DNA from: Panopea generosa | Lineage: Eukaryota > Mollusca > Bivalvia > Adapedonta > Hiatellidae | Direction of reading: 5' to 3' | Length of the DNA: 64,000 bases | NCBI GenBank assembly: GCA_029582155.1 | Contig: CM055912.1 | Span: 1,240,001-1,304,000 of the forward strand | Part shown: piece after piece, positions 47,226 to 57,855 of the stretch | Layout: each line of letters opens with the position of its first letter | How positions within the stretch are numbered: the first letter of the stretch is position 1 | Program-made: the position numbers and the translations under genes | Notes under the pieces: generated by a model | What the model was told of the DNA's origin: nothing | The model's database searches: none | The model's input: the letters and a program-made list of their open reading frames with translations, nothing else

Positions 47226-48141
47226 TTTAGCTCTACTAGCCAAATGCCAGAAGTGCTTATGTGATGGCGTGTTCAGTCTGTCGTCCGTCGCCTGTCGTCT
47301 ATTAGCAGCACTTTCTCTGAAACCACTAGGCCAATTAAACTGAAACTTCACATGGATGTTTCTATTGCATAGACGACTATACAGAAGATTTTTTTTTTTT
47401 ATCTGAAATTCAAGATTGCCACCGTTACTAAAAATAGTCCAAAACTTAAAAAAATCTTCTCTCATGAAAAGCCCAACAGATTTTCAAAATGTTTATGTAG
47501 AAATGATAACCAACTATAGTTTTGTTAGATTTGTTCAAATGGTGTCCCTAGGGTTAAATATGACCCCGCCCAGAGGGTTCAATTAGGGGACACATGTCAT
47601 TATAATTTATTTTTTTTTTTTTTAAATGGAAATGATTTTGCCTATATCTTCACAGAAGCATTGTTAAGTGAAGGAGGTTAAGATTTGTAAAAATGACTGG
47701 ATTCCTATGTCTTAAGGGGTCAGGAGGGGCCCCAAAAGGGTATAAATTGGAATTAGTAAAATTGTTTTCTTAAGAACCGGTATGTCAGATTTGTACATAT
47801 TTGATATAAATTATCCCTAAGTGTAGGGGTTTGATTGCAGATAAAAATTTAGTGGCTATAATATATAGGGGCCCTGTAAGGGGACTTAGAATTTTACATA
47901 GGGATACTATGGGAAAACAGAAAATTCTCTCTCTTTTTTCATTTATTCTGAAACCACTAGGCCAATTAAATTGAAATTTCACATTGATGTTTCTATTGCA
48001 TATGAGACTATACAAAAGATTTAATTTTTCTATATAAATTCAAGATTGCCGAAGTTTCTATTGCATAGTAGAATTTCAAAAAGTGCTATGGCCACTATGA
48101 GTCAGTAGAGCATCCTCAGGCCCTCTTGGGCCTCTTGTTTA
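47226..48141 (+). mobile_element. TTTTAGCTC-type repeat, near complete
   Basis: It opens TTTTAGCTCTACTAGCCAAA and ends GGCCCTCTTGGGCCTCTTG. The block CTGAAACCACTAGGCCAATT followed by GATGTTTCTATTGCAT occurs twice (about 47,320 and 47,950), an internal duplication similar to that in the 26,955 copy. The minus-strand frames here share residues only because of this duplication. Confidence 0.65.
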
Positions 48142-48578
48142 ATATATCTTTTTTTTTTTTTCTTAATAAAATGTTCAAATTCACAAAAATATTGGAGTAA
48201 ATCACAACCATTTTTCCTATATAGTATCCAACCAGAAAGGGATCAATTTTTACCGCTAAGGGTGGGGGTTCAAGTTCAGCTCATCGGAGAAATTTATTTC
48301 ATAAAGTTTGCCAGACACTTTGGACTGACTGTTGTTCTTATCAGATTGATAATAAGATTTATTGATAATTCAGAGCAGCAGAAATAGCACACTTTCACAA
48401 ACTATGAAGATGGAAAAGTGAGTCTAAACTAATAAAGTCTAAAATGATTTTAAAGTATTTTAAAACGGAATAGGTATTTCTGAGAAGTCATACACTAACT
48501 ATTGTAAATATTGATGTAATGCAGCCTTTGAATTTTTGCTGTTGTATGGAAATATTCGGACAGTTTCAGACTACATCG
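48142..48578. other. Intergenic DNA with a decayed SINE A piece
   Basis: GGGGGTTCAAGTTCAGCTCA followed by TTTCATAAAGTTTGCCAGAC at about 48,285-48,330 resembles the family A B-box and body junction. The remainder shows nothing. Confidence 0.4.
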
Positions 48579-48790
48579 AAATATGAACAAATAAAAAGAG
48601 GGGGTGTTCACGCTAGTTTTTTTCATAAGTTTGAATTCAAATTAAAACTTAAGTCCTTAAAACACACGATGTTTATATTTCGGACAAATCACAAGCAAAC
48701 GTCATGTTTTTTAAGTGTTTGATTTTGATTTAAATTCAAATTCATGAGAAAACTAGCGTGAACACCCCCTCTTTTTATTTGTTCATATTT
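48579..48790. mobile_element. 212-bp foldback element
   Basis: The left arm AAATATGAACAAATAAAAAG continues through GGGGGTGTTCACGCTAG and GAATTCAAATT. The right arm is its inverse, ending at 48,790. Arms of about 65 bp are near-perfect around a loop of about 80 bp. A plus-strand frame inside is coincidental. Confidence 0.75.
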
Positions 48791-49385
48791 TAGTGATGTT
48801 AATAATTTTAACATATGTGAAATTCATGATCTTGTACCTGGGAGCTTTTATGCGCATTCAGCCGTGAATGTTCTAATTTTTTGTTTTTAAACCCATGTTT
48901 ATATCAACCCCAGTGTAATTATTAGACTTAAAGTTAACACAAATTATATTTTAACTGCATGAAAGTTATAATCTTATCACAGGAAATAAAATAAATAATT
49001 TAATAATGTTATTAAAAAAAATTTGAATAAAATTTAATATTGATTATTTTAAAAAGGAAAATCTGCGAAAATCGTCTGTAAATAGGTACCACCAGGAGGC
49101 GCTGTTGACGGGAAAATGCAGTACTATATTAAATAAAACAAAGCTTAAATGAAAGTTGAGACTTCAGAGATCAATTGTACAGATTTTTGATAAATAATGC
49201 CAGATGTCAAAAAATCAGATAGGACCGCTGTAAACTACCTTAAGAGCTTGTTTTTGGAGGGGACATCTGTGAAGTTAGTTTTAAATACCGGAGGTCTGGA
49301 TTCCAATTCATGTCACTCATTTTTCTTTCTTTTTTTCAATCTAGTAATTCTAGAAATGTGAAAAAGTTCCAGGGTGCATAGTGAT
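48791..49385. other. AT-rich intergenic DNA, nothing recognised
   Basis: No gene is supported. Confidence 0.5.
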
Positions 49386-49389
49386 ATAA

Positions 49390-49525
49390 TGGACAAACGA
49401 CAATGAGACAAATGTCATCTATCGATAGTCATGGGGACTTGCAGGACAAATATTCAAACACACAACCCCAGATAGTTAGTCAGATGTGCTACCGACTGAG
49501 TTAACCAGACTAGGCTCCTACATTC
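49390..49525 (-). mobile_element. SINE family C-like head
   Basis: On the minus strand, GGTTAACTCAGTCGGTAGCA (A box) and GTGTTTGAATATTTGTCC (decayed B box) are spaced as in a tRNA. The body below is short. Confidence 0.5.
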
Positions 49526-49585
49526 TAATTATTGGCATTATGCAGCTACAATTGATTCCGAAAGGTGATCACTTAGATAGGTTTG

Positions 49586-49622
49586 ATAATACATATACAT
49601 GTGTATATATATACATGTATGC
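49586..49622. repeat. AT-rich CATG palindrome
   Basis: ATACATGTGTATATATATAC followed by ATGTATG forms a near-palindrome of about 30 bp. Confidence 0.6.
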
Positions 49623-49669
49623 CAAGTGAGTTGTATTTAAAGAAAGGTACTTTCTGCATGAAATGTGTA

Positions 49670-49732
49670 GCCAGGATTGGGTGACGGCCTGTCAGAACTG
49701 GGTAATGGCCAGCCAGGACTGGGTGACGGCCT
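49670..49732. repeat. 21-bp repeat, three units
   Basis: GCCAGGATTGGGTGACGGCC plus T occurs three times in a row with a few differences. Confidence 0.8.
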
Positions 49733-49994
49733 TTTCAACTCTTGAGATCTCGCTAGATTCTATGTTGAGACCTGAGAACAGGTATGATAACATTTTTATC
49801 TTTTGGATGACATTCTGCATGTTCATTATGTTTATTATTTATTTTATCTATTGTCTTGTTTAAAGATAATAGCAAGGTTGACTCAGAATTCTCTGCAGTG
49901 TAATTGTTTCCTTCACATTGACAAGAATGATGGGATAAAAAAAATGGTAAAAAAAAATGCACATGGATTTACACATGACTCGTGTGCGTACGTC

Positions 49995-50250
49995 ACCTGA
50001 GCAAAACACAAGGTGAGCTATTCCGATAACCCTGTGTCCATTGTCCATTTGTAAACCTTTGCTTGTCTGCATTCTGGCACATGCATTTTTCATTGGTTCT
50101 TCAACAAACCTGCATATTTATTAGTTGAACAACCATAATATCTCGGACAAACTAGATTATTATTGTCAGAGTTAATGTGCATTCTTGCAAACCGAAGTTA
50201 GTGAATAAAACCAGCCAGGAACATCTTTAAAGTTTTTCTGATGATTGCTT
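49995..50250 (+). mobile_element. TTTTAGCTC-type repeat, 5' fragment
   Basis: It opens CACCTGAGCAAAACACAAGG followed by TGAGCTATTCCGATAACC. It continues with TTTGTAAACCTTTGCTTG and TTTTCATTGGTTCTTCAACA. The 3' end cannot be placed. Confidence 0.5.
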
Positions 50251-50466
50251 TTACGGTTTCAGATTTACAAATGACACCCACTGGCTTAAATCGGTAGTTG
50301 TAAATTACGTTGTGTGTTTTTGTTTTCAGGATGTAAGTCCCTAGCTATGTTCAGCTGTTATGCCTGCAGTTTTTGGAACACCAGGTCTCATGATACTTGA
50401 ATATATTATGGATGTATTACTGTAATAGAACCTAATTTTCTAATGCATACAATTATATTTTTATAC

Positions 50467-51515
50467 CACTTTGGAGATTCGAACCCACGGCCCCTGCGGC
50501 GTCAGCGCCTAGCACATTAATGACGACGTCTCTACCGACTGCGCCACCGCAACAACGCCAAAAAATGTTGCGCAAATAGCGCATATATTGGCGTCGCCAT
50601 TAATGAACACAGGAAATAGGCGGGATTTATAATATTTACATTCAATATTTTGTATTATTCCTACTTTTAATGACTCAATGGAGAGGAGCGACACATGTCT
50701 TATTCACCTGACCACGGACAATTTCGGAAATATTTTTTGCCACTTTGGAGATTCGAACTCACAGCCCCTGCGGCGTCAGCGCCTAGCACATTAATGACGA
50801 CGTCTGTACCGACTGCGCCACCGCAACAATGCCAAAAAACGTTGCGCAAATAGCGCATATATTAGCGTCGCCATTAATGTACACAGGACATAGGCGGGAT
50901 TTATAATATTTACATTCAATATTTTGTATTATTCCTACTTTTAATGACTCAATGGAGAGGAGCGACGCATGTCTTATTCACCTGACCACGGACAATTTCG
51001 GAAATATTTTTTGCCACTTTGGAGATTCGAACCCACGGCCCCTGCGGCATCAGCGCCTAGCACATTAATGACGACGTCTGTACCGACTGCGCCACCGCAA
51101 CAACGCCAAAAAACGTTGCGCAAATAGCGCATATATTGGTGTCGCCATTAATGTACACAGGACATAGGCGGGAATTATAATATTTACATTCAATATTTTG
51201 TATTATTCCTACTTTATATGACTCAATGGAGAGGAGCGACACATGTCTTATTCACCTGACCACGGACAATTTCGGAAATATTTTTTGCCACTTTGGAGAT
51301 TCGAACCCACGGCCCCTGCGGCGTCAGCGCCTAGCACATTAATGACGACGTCTCTAACGACTGCGCCACCACAACAACGCCAAAAAACGTTGCGCAAATA
51401 GCGCATATATTGGCGTCGCCATTAATGTACACAGGACATAGGCGGGATTTATAATATTTACATTCAATATTTTGTATTATTCCTACTTTTAATGACTCAA
51501 TGGAGAGGAGCGACA
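50467..51515. repeat. 274-bp tandem repeat with a tRNA-like promoter in each unit
   Basis: CACTTTGGAGATTCGAAC starts at 50,467, 50,741, 51,015 and 51,289, an exact 274-bp period; the fourth unit is incomplete. On the minus strand each unit has GGTGGCGCAGTCGGTAGAGA (A box) and GTGGGTTCGAATCTCC (B box), 40-45 bp apart. This is followed by about 190 bp of tail reaching into the next unit (TTGCGCAACGTTTTTTGGCG on the same strand). The D stem pairs poorly, so these are SINE-type heads rather than tRNAs. Units differ by only a few bases, so the array is recent. Minus-strand frames at 50,509 and 51,057 are repeat copies. Confidence 0.85.
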
Positions 51516-52213
51516 GTAACCATCAGTAATGTGTTCAGTGTTCCAGAAGTGCATGGCTCTATATGTAGTACAGTGCAAATTAGTTGGTATGCGAGACGTT
51601 CAAGAAACAAGAAGCAGAAGACGCTGTGTCATTGTGCATTTGTTTGATGAGGATTGCTTAATTTTTCAAACATGCGTATTTTAACATGCAGAAGTGGATT
51701 TTGAAGCTTACAAATGGATTTTAACAAGTATTTAATGATTTTACAGTGTCAAATTGACTACAGCAGGACAAATTATACAGAATGTATGCTTTATAATTAT
51801 AGAGATTTGGGACTGAACAGACGTGTGTGCTGATAAAGTCATCTAGTATGGGCGACAGTCAGTTTTGTTGGCAGGATCTACCAGACAAAAGAACATATTG
51901 GCTCACAGAGCACTCTATATGTGTGTAAAATGTGTTTCTGAGTTGCCACAGAGCCAAGATGTCACAACAGCCTCTGTTTGCGGTTTGACCATCTGAGCCT
52001 GGAACCACATTTTGTAAACATGGAGAGATAGAAATGCCTTCACACCATACCAAAGCATTGTCTAGGACATAAACAGTATTCAGACTGCATGCTTCAGGTG
52101 AGTTAAACTACAAATATGTGTATTTGTTCTACTTCTATGATGTTTTATGCTTATTTCATACCCCACCCCCTCCCTTAAAACAGGTTATGCCAAACTTCAA
52201 GTTTTAGCCTCAA
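51516..52213. other. Intergenic DNA, no gene supported
   Basis: Short frames on both strands near 51,850-52,050 have no recognisable domain. Confidence 0.45.
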
Positions 52214-55200
52214 TTACATGTCAAGAAGTTCAGGTGAATATGTTTTGTGCTGTTGGTCAGCATCATATTCATGAAATTTGACTACTTTTTGTATGAAACA
52301 TGCTTTTTTGTAAGCCAGCGAGCTCTGGTGCATTTTGTCGTAAATATTCTTGTCCTGAATTTTTTTTAGTGAGCGCAACACTTTGGTATTTGATGGGAAC
52401 TGTGCTGCTACTGCCTTAATTTTTTCTATCGATGAATTTGCCCGGCCGTCTAAACGAGCTGCAGCACTTAATTTTCTGGATTTGGCATTCGACGGTATGT
52501 TACATCTTTTGGATTTGATGCATTGATTCCACAGTGTAATGCCTCAAGCTAATTGGTGCCTGCAGCTTTTCATGTGTTTTCCCAGGCCCCGTCCAATTAT
52601 TGAAGAAATTTTATTCTATTCTCACCCTGAATTATGAAAGGCTTGCATTTTGGCATTAACTGTTTTTTCCACATGTAGACTGGTGGCTTGCCACGACAAC
52701 ACGTTGAAAATTTTGGACATGTTTCCTTACGTTTACCAGAATAACAGAGGCTGTTTTCACATTCTTACACTTTTCCTGCAGTAGAGACAAATTAGTGTTA
52801 CCAAATTTCTTTTGCAAATTCTTGATTTCACATTGAACTCTGTGACAGACATCTTTCGCAAACTTTCTTTATATATAGGTGCAATCTCGTTTTGTGCGAG
52901 CGGGAAACATTTCGGGAGAAAATACTGTTTGAGTTATCTTGTTTTTCATTGTTTTTGTTAGGTGAACAACGTCTGCCATTCTTTGCATCGGCTTCCCAAA
53001 CATGGCCATTTGTGCTTCATTTGCTCCCTTGGATGTGTTGCTGTCCCTATCAGTAACCATACTGGTTGTTGTTGCTGGCGAATCACTGTTTAAAATTGCC
53101 TCCATAGCTAGTTTCGCCTCACTGCGTTCCTCAACAGAAAAAGATATAATGCGAGTGTTTCATTTAATCTTGTAAAATGAAATTTCTTTGGCTTACAGTG
53201 TTAACGTGCATTTCAAATTAAGTCGTTGTGTTGGCCAGAGACAAGCATTTAGTGAAGTATAGATATTTCATGATTACATACATTTATGTTGTTATACAGT
53301 TTGAAATATATATATTCATTTTCATTTATTATTTTTCTCTTTTAAAGAAGAATATTATAAGTTACAACTTAGAAATAATAATTGAAAAGAAATATAAGTA
53401 ATGCACTCTACCTATTGACTGGTTATCCTTCAGATTTTTACTGCACCCTCCCACCTTGTTACAAGTTGCAGCATCTCTATGAGAACAAAGTTTGCTTCCA
53501 ACATTCATTGCAATCACCTCCTTATGTTTTGTTTTTTTATATTTTCCTTTTTTTGAAGGACTAAGTTCCAATATCATGTTCTGTGCAAATGGAACTTGTC
53601 CTGCACTGTTTTCAAAACTTTTCTATATTAAAGACATGAAGAGGTTGGATTATAATGAAATCGTTGTACTTTTATTCCATAAACTGATTAACTCTTCCTA
53701 ACTTGAAGTCAGCATAGTTAATGTTACTACATTATTTCTGTAAACTAGATAAGCGACCATACACATCCTCACCGGACCCATTTTGTATTAATATACCTCT
53801 CAAGTTAGAAGTGTAAAACGACATATCAGCAGAGTAAAGTGTTCAACATTAATTAAACTATTTCCATGTTGTTACCTGAGAATTCCATACTGTTGCTGTC
53901 ATAAATAAGACAATTTGAAGATGATAATATATTTTAATTATTTTAAACATTGCACAAATAACTTGGCTCCAATATATGACTCATGGACATGTTATACTGA
54001 TTTCAGTATACTGATTTCAGTTTTCTTGGAATATTTCTCAATCAAACCAAAACAATCAGATGTACTTGCTGTTACACAATCTTTCAGTGCTGTTACTGTT
54101 CTGGAAATCAGACAGTATTCCTCGGACACAGGATGAATTTTGCTGTAAATAAATTTAAAAATATACTTTTAAACATGTTCTTGTACATGTATTGAGTTTT
54201 CTCTTTGTGTAACTTTTATATTTTTCTAACATATTATCAAAATATACCAAATATTTACCTGCTGTTACTTTCAAGAATATACATTCGAAAACATTTCATA
54301 ATAACTGTAACATGATCCATTTTATGGTTATTTTAGTTAGCACAATCAGTTATCAGTCTGAAACTGTACATTTCTTTCTGTATTATTTATCGCTTCATTC
54401 ATGGTTACATTAAACATTTCCCAAAATCTCTGCTGTTACTGAATGCATCAGTGCTGTTACTTTTGAGGGGTAACGGAAGAGACGGTAACAGTATGGTAAC
54501 AATCACACATGTGGACATGATATTGTATTTTGGTATCAAGGAATGATATGGAGATTATGTTGATCATTTCTGTTAATTTTTGCAACAATATTGATTCATG
54601 GACATTAACACCAATAAATGTGATAATAGAAATAACATGGTAACAAAATAGACATTTACGAAAGGTAACCCAGCAGACCAACTTGGAAATAATACAAAAC
54701 TTGTGTTTCCACTTTTTTCCCATCAATTCCTCTGACATCAAAACTTCACATTTTTGGAAGATCTTCAATTTGGCCATCAGGAGTTATCCTTCTTTTTACA
54801 TAATTGAAACAGGAGAGACACTAAGTTATGGACAGGTGTATTTATTCAGATAAATATTTTTTGCAACATTAGAGGAGCTCTAGTGTTACCTTATTTATTT
54901 TCCATTATTATTACTGTATTAAACACCAAATTAGAAGAAGAAAAAATGGAATTATAGATAAATTTCCATGTGATATATCATACCGTAGCGTTCGGACATG
55001 TCTCTACCTGTGGATAGCGCCTATTTGACATTCAATATTTTTTATAAGAAGTGTATTTTTCTAAATTTCTATTGTAAGAGTTAATTCCAAGCAACAGCAA
55101 TACATCTGGAGAGAAAAAATATATCAGTAAACATAATTATTAAGTTTTTTTCCTTCTGGACAGGAATTTCGACAATTTTTTAAAACGATCCTTATATGCG

Positions 55201-55623
55201 CGGTGGCTGGTGTATGCGTCAAAGAATATGTCCTCAGTTTTACCAAGGTGTACAAGCCGATAAGTGTTCAACTCTGCTTGACTGTCATTACTTGTTAGAG
55301 TCGCATTTCTTGCCGCTTTTCCTATCAGACTGTCATGGTCGCAGTATAGTAGAAGCTGGTACCTGACTTTAAATAGTCCCAAACTTCTGCATGTCACTAT
55401 CATCTAAAGTAATTACCTTGTCAAATGTCTCCTTGTTTAGTCTAATGATACCTTGTTTGATGTTATTATTAGACCATTTATCGCTTTGTCTTTTACCTCA
55501 CTTTTCACAAAAAACACGTTTAAAGTAGTTTCTTTCCTTCTCAGATTGGGTTTACTGTTTCATTGTTGATTTATGTTGATTTTCTTCAGTAGATAAATAT
55601 TTCTCCAGTTTCTTGTTGTTATA
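52214..55623 (-). pseudogene. Decayed intron-containing DDE-type transposase gene
   Basis: Reading the minus strand downward, segments of strongly protein-like sequence follow in order. 55,623-55,378 has KKLEKYLSTEENQ, SDKWSNNNIKQG and VITLDDSDMQKFGTI, with three in-frame stops. 55,365-55,140 has YCDHDSLIGKAARN and HLGKTEDIFFDAY. 53,622-53,412 has NVGSKLCSHRD, CNKVGGCSKNL and DNQSIG, between a good acceptor (CTTTAATATAG) and a donor (ATAG/GTAGAG). 53,152-52,657 has LAMEAILNSD, MVTDRDSN, MADVVHLTKTM and RKFAKDVCHRVQ, with one TAA at 52,869. 52,657-52,214 has KSRKLSAAARLDGRANSS and SLKKIQDKNIYDKMH, after a frameshift and three stops. The order SIG, (M)VTDxDS, HL, FPxRTK, then a gR...a C-terminal part fits large invertebrate transposases; Mutator-like is my best guess. 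It is clearly inactive. Confidence 0.5.
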
Positions 55624-55625
55624 TA

Positions 55626-56770
55626 ATGATAATAATAACAGAGCATGTGAATTGTCTGTGGTTTCACTCACATATCTTATTTCACAATGTTTGTTTCTAT
55701 AGTAATATTGATGTCAGTAAACTCCAAGAACTGGTAACCAATTGTACATGACGGAGTTTAGTGTACTTTTTTTTCAGAGAAGAGATATGCACAGAAGTTC
55801 GACATTATGCATGCATGTATAATAATATTTAGGCTTAATTTTGCCATTTCTCTCTAGAAAATGATGACAGGATATAACAAGTGTTGCAGTTGATTTTGAC
55901 ATCAAACAATGCAAGTTGGCTATTATTCATGTTGCCTTATTACCTGTATCTTAAAATTTAACTTTTAACCAAAAATTCATAGTGGAGTGGTAATGTCATA
56001 GATTTTTACTTAATTTTTTTTTTTTATTTATTTATAAGGTTATTATTGTACCTCCAGATAAGACAACACTTGAACATGTATTTGTGCAAGTATCAGACCT
56101 GTAGGGCCACAAATGACAAAGTTATTACAATCTCCACGTGACAGGTATAGCAATTTTGATATGGCTTTATTTTGCAGGAAACAGCATGAATATTGACCAA
56201 TACCATTTCAGAACCGGTGCAGATATACACATGAATAGTTTTACTAAGTCAGGATTAAATTGTATTACATATTCTGGTACTTCTAGTGTATTTGTAGACA
56301 AAAAAAACTCATGCCACTATTATCTCCCTTGAATACTCCAGACCTTCAGAATGAAGGAGGTAGTATTAAAAATATAGTTCCCTTTTTCTTCTATTTTCAG
56401 GACTCAACATTGCATTGAAATAAGTGTTAAATGGTCAATATTTTAGAAATCGCCCCTGAAAATTTGATGCTGATACCAGATTTCTAGACAATTCTGTGTC
56501 ATTTTAGATTTGATAGGTTGAATGGTATTGGTGATGAATTGGCATAATATTTCTCTGGAAATGGACGGGTCCTGCAAAACATTTGAATTTAAAAAGTTTA
56601 ACCTTGTCAACCTCGTTTATAATTGCAGATCTTGAACCAGTCAAGAGTTTGAGCCCAGACACATGCTGCAGATTTTGATTTTTCACAGTGTTGTTGACAA
56701 TAATGTTACAATGGATCCCTATGGGAAATTTATACCCAAATCAATTTTGAGTGGAAACTGGCTTTTTTAT
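55626..56770. other. Intergenic DNA, nothing recognised
   Basis: No gene is supported. Short frames near 56,138 and 56,504 have no recognisable domain. Confidence 0.45.
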
Positions 56771-56771
56771 G

Positions 56772-56955
56772 TACAGTCAAACCTATGTAAGTGGTCCCCT
56801 TTATTAAGCAACCACCTGTCTTAAGCAGTCATACTTTCTATTTCTCATTTCTGTTTTTAGAGTAAATTAACCTGTTTTAAATTAAAAAAACTTATCTTAA
56901 AAGGCCACTTTTGCTCCTTCCCTTGACTGACACTTAAGACAGGTTTGATGGTATT
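56772..56955. mobile_element. MITE with TACAGTCAAACC ends, second copy
   Basis: The left end is TACAGTCAAACCTATGTAAG and the right end CACTTAAGACAGGTTTGATGG. The interior GGCCACTTTTGCTCCTTCCC is the inverse of the matching block at 3,315, so this copy is in the opposite orientation. GTA/TA flanks allow a TA target duplication. Confidence 0.65.
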
Positions 56956-57855
56956 GGTTTTGCAACAACTTTGGGTTGCATTTAGTTCCATTGACTTTTG
57001 GCAGTGTTATTGCTCTTTAATTATTTTTAAACAAGTTTCTCAACAAATGATGTTATTATAGCAGTCATTGAAAACAGGATTATATTTATACTCAGTGTGC
57101 AATGCTGTAATATAACTTCAAGATGCATCCTTATAGTACAATGAAGTACATCCATCTTTAAGATGGAAGATGTTGGTTCAATCCCAACTAAGGATATCTG
57201 TTGGAGGCTTCTTACTAAGCAATGCAAATATGTTTTAATAAATGTTTTGATCAGTAAGTTGGGTTGTGTGTTTTTTAGGAATGAGAACAACCTGGAGTTT
57301 TTATGACAGCTGATGAAAACATTAGGCTAGTTCAATGTCTGTGAAGTATGTATTATACAATATAGATATCATTCATGTTACAGTTCTGGCTGACAGAATT
57401 AAGTGTTTGTTTTGTACAATGGTTGTTAGTGTTGAGGTCTTCACCAGGACTTGAAACTGAATCTCTTTTCATGTAGAAAAGTGTGCTACATTACACTATA
57501 AAGATGTACTCAACACCAGGAACCATATGTATATGTATGTTACTATTTTACCTAAATAAATAAAGAAAACAGCCCAAACTGTAAAATGAATGCAAGTGTA
57601 ATATATATAGGCATATTTTACACAGCTGATGTAATTCAACTATGACTTATCAAGGGAACTCTTGTTGGGGATAACAATGTTGTAATGTGCATTTCTTTCT
57701 TGGCATTTGAAAATTATTCCAATCATTTCAGTTCACACATAGAACAACATCTTATCCAATTTGCTGCAAAGTTCATTAGGCCATCACAAATTTTCACTTA
57801 GTAAAATAATCACATAAAGGTAAGCATCAAGTATAACATGCAAATTGATGCTTCT
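56956..57855. other. Intergenic DNA, nothing recognised
   Basis: No gene is supported. Confidence 0.5.

Noticed and set aside
50467..51515. Cluster of functional tRNA genes
   Set aside because: The boxes are well formed but the D stem does not pair and no convincing 7-bp acceptor stem is found; units behave as SINE-type heads.
51859..52053. Short minus-strand gene near the transposase relic
   Set aside because: Both strands are open over a short distance, no domain is recognisable, and it is not in line with the relic's exon order.
54457..54777. Additional exon of the decayed transposase
   Set aside because: The position and strand fit, but the frame is mixed and I see no motif tying it to the family, so it is only noted here.
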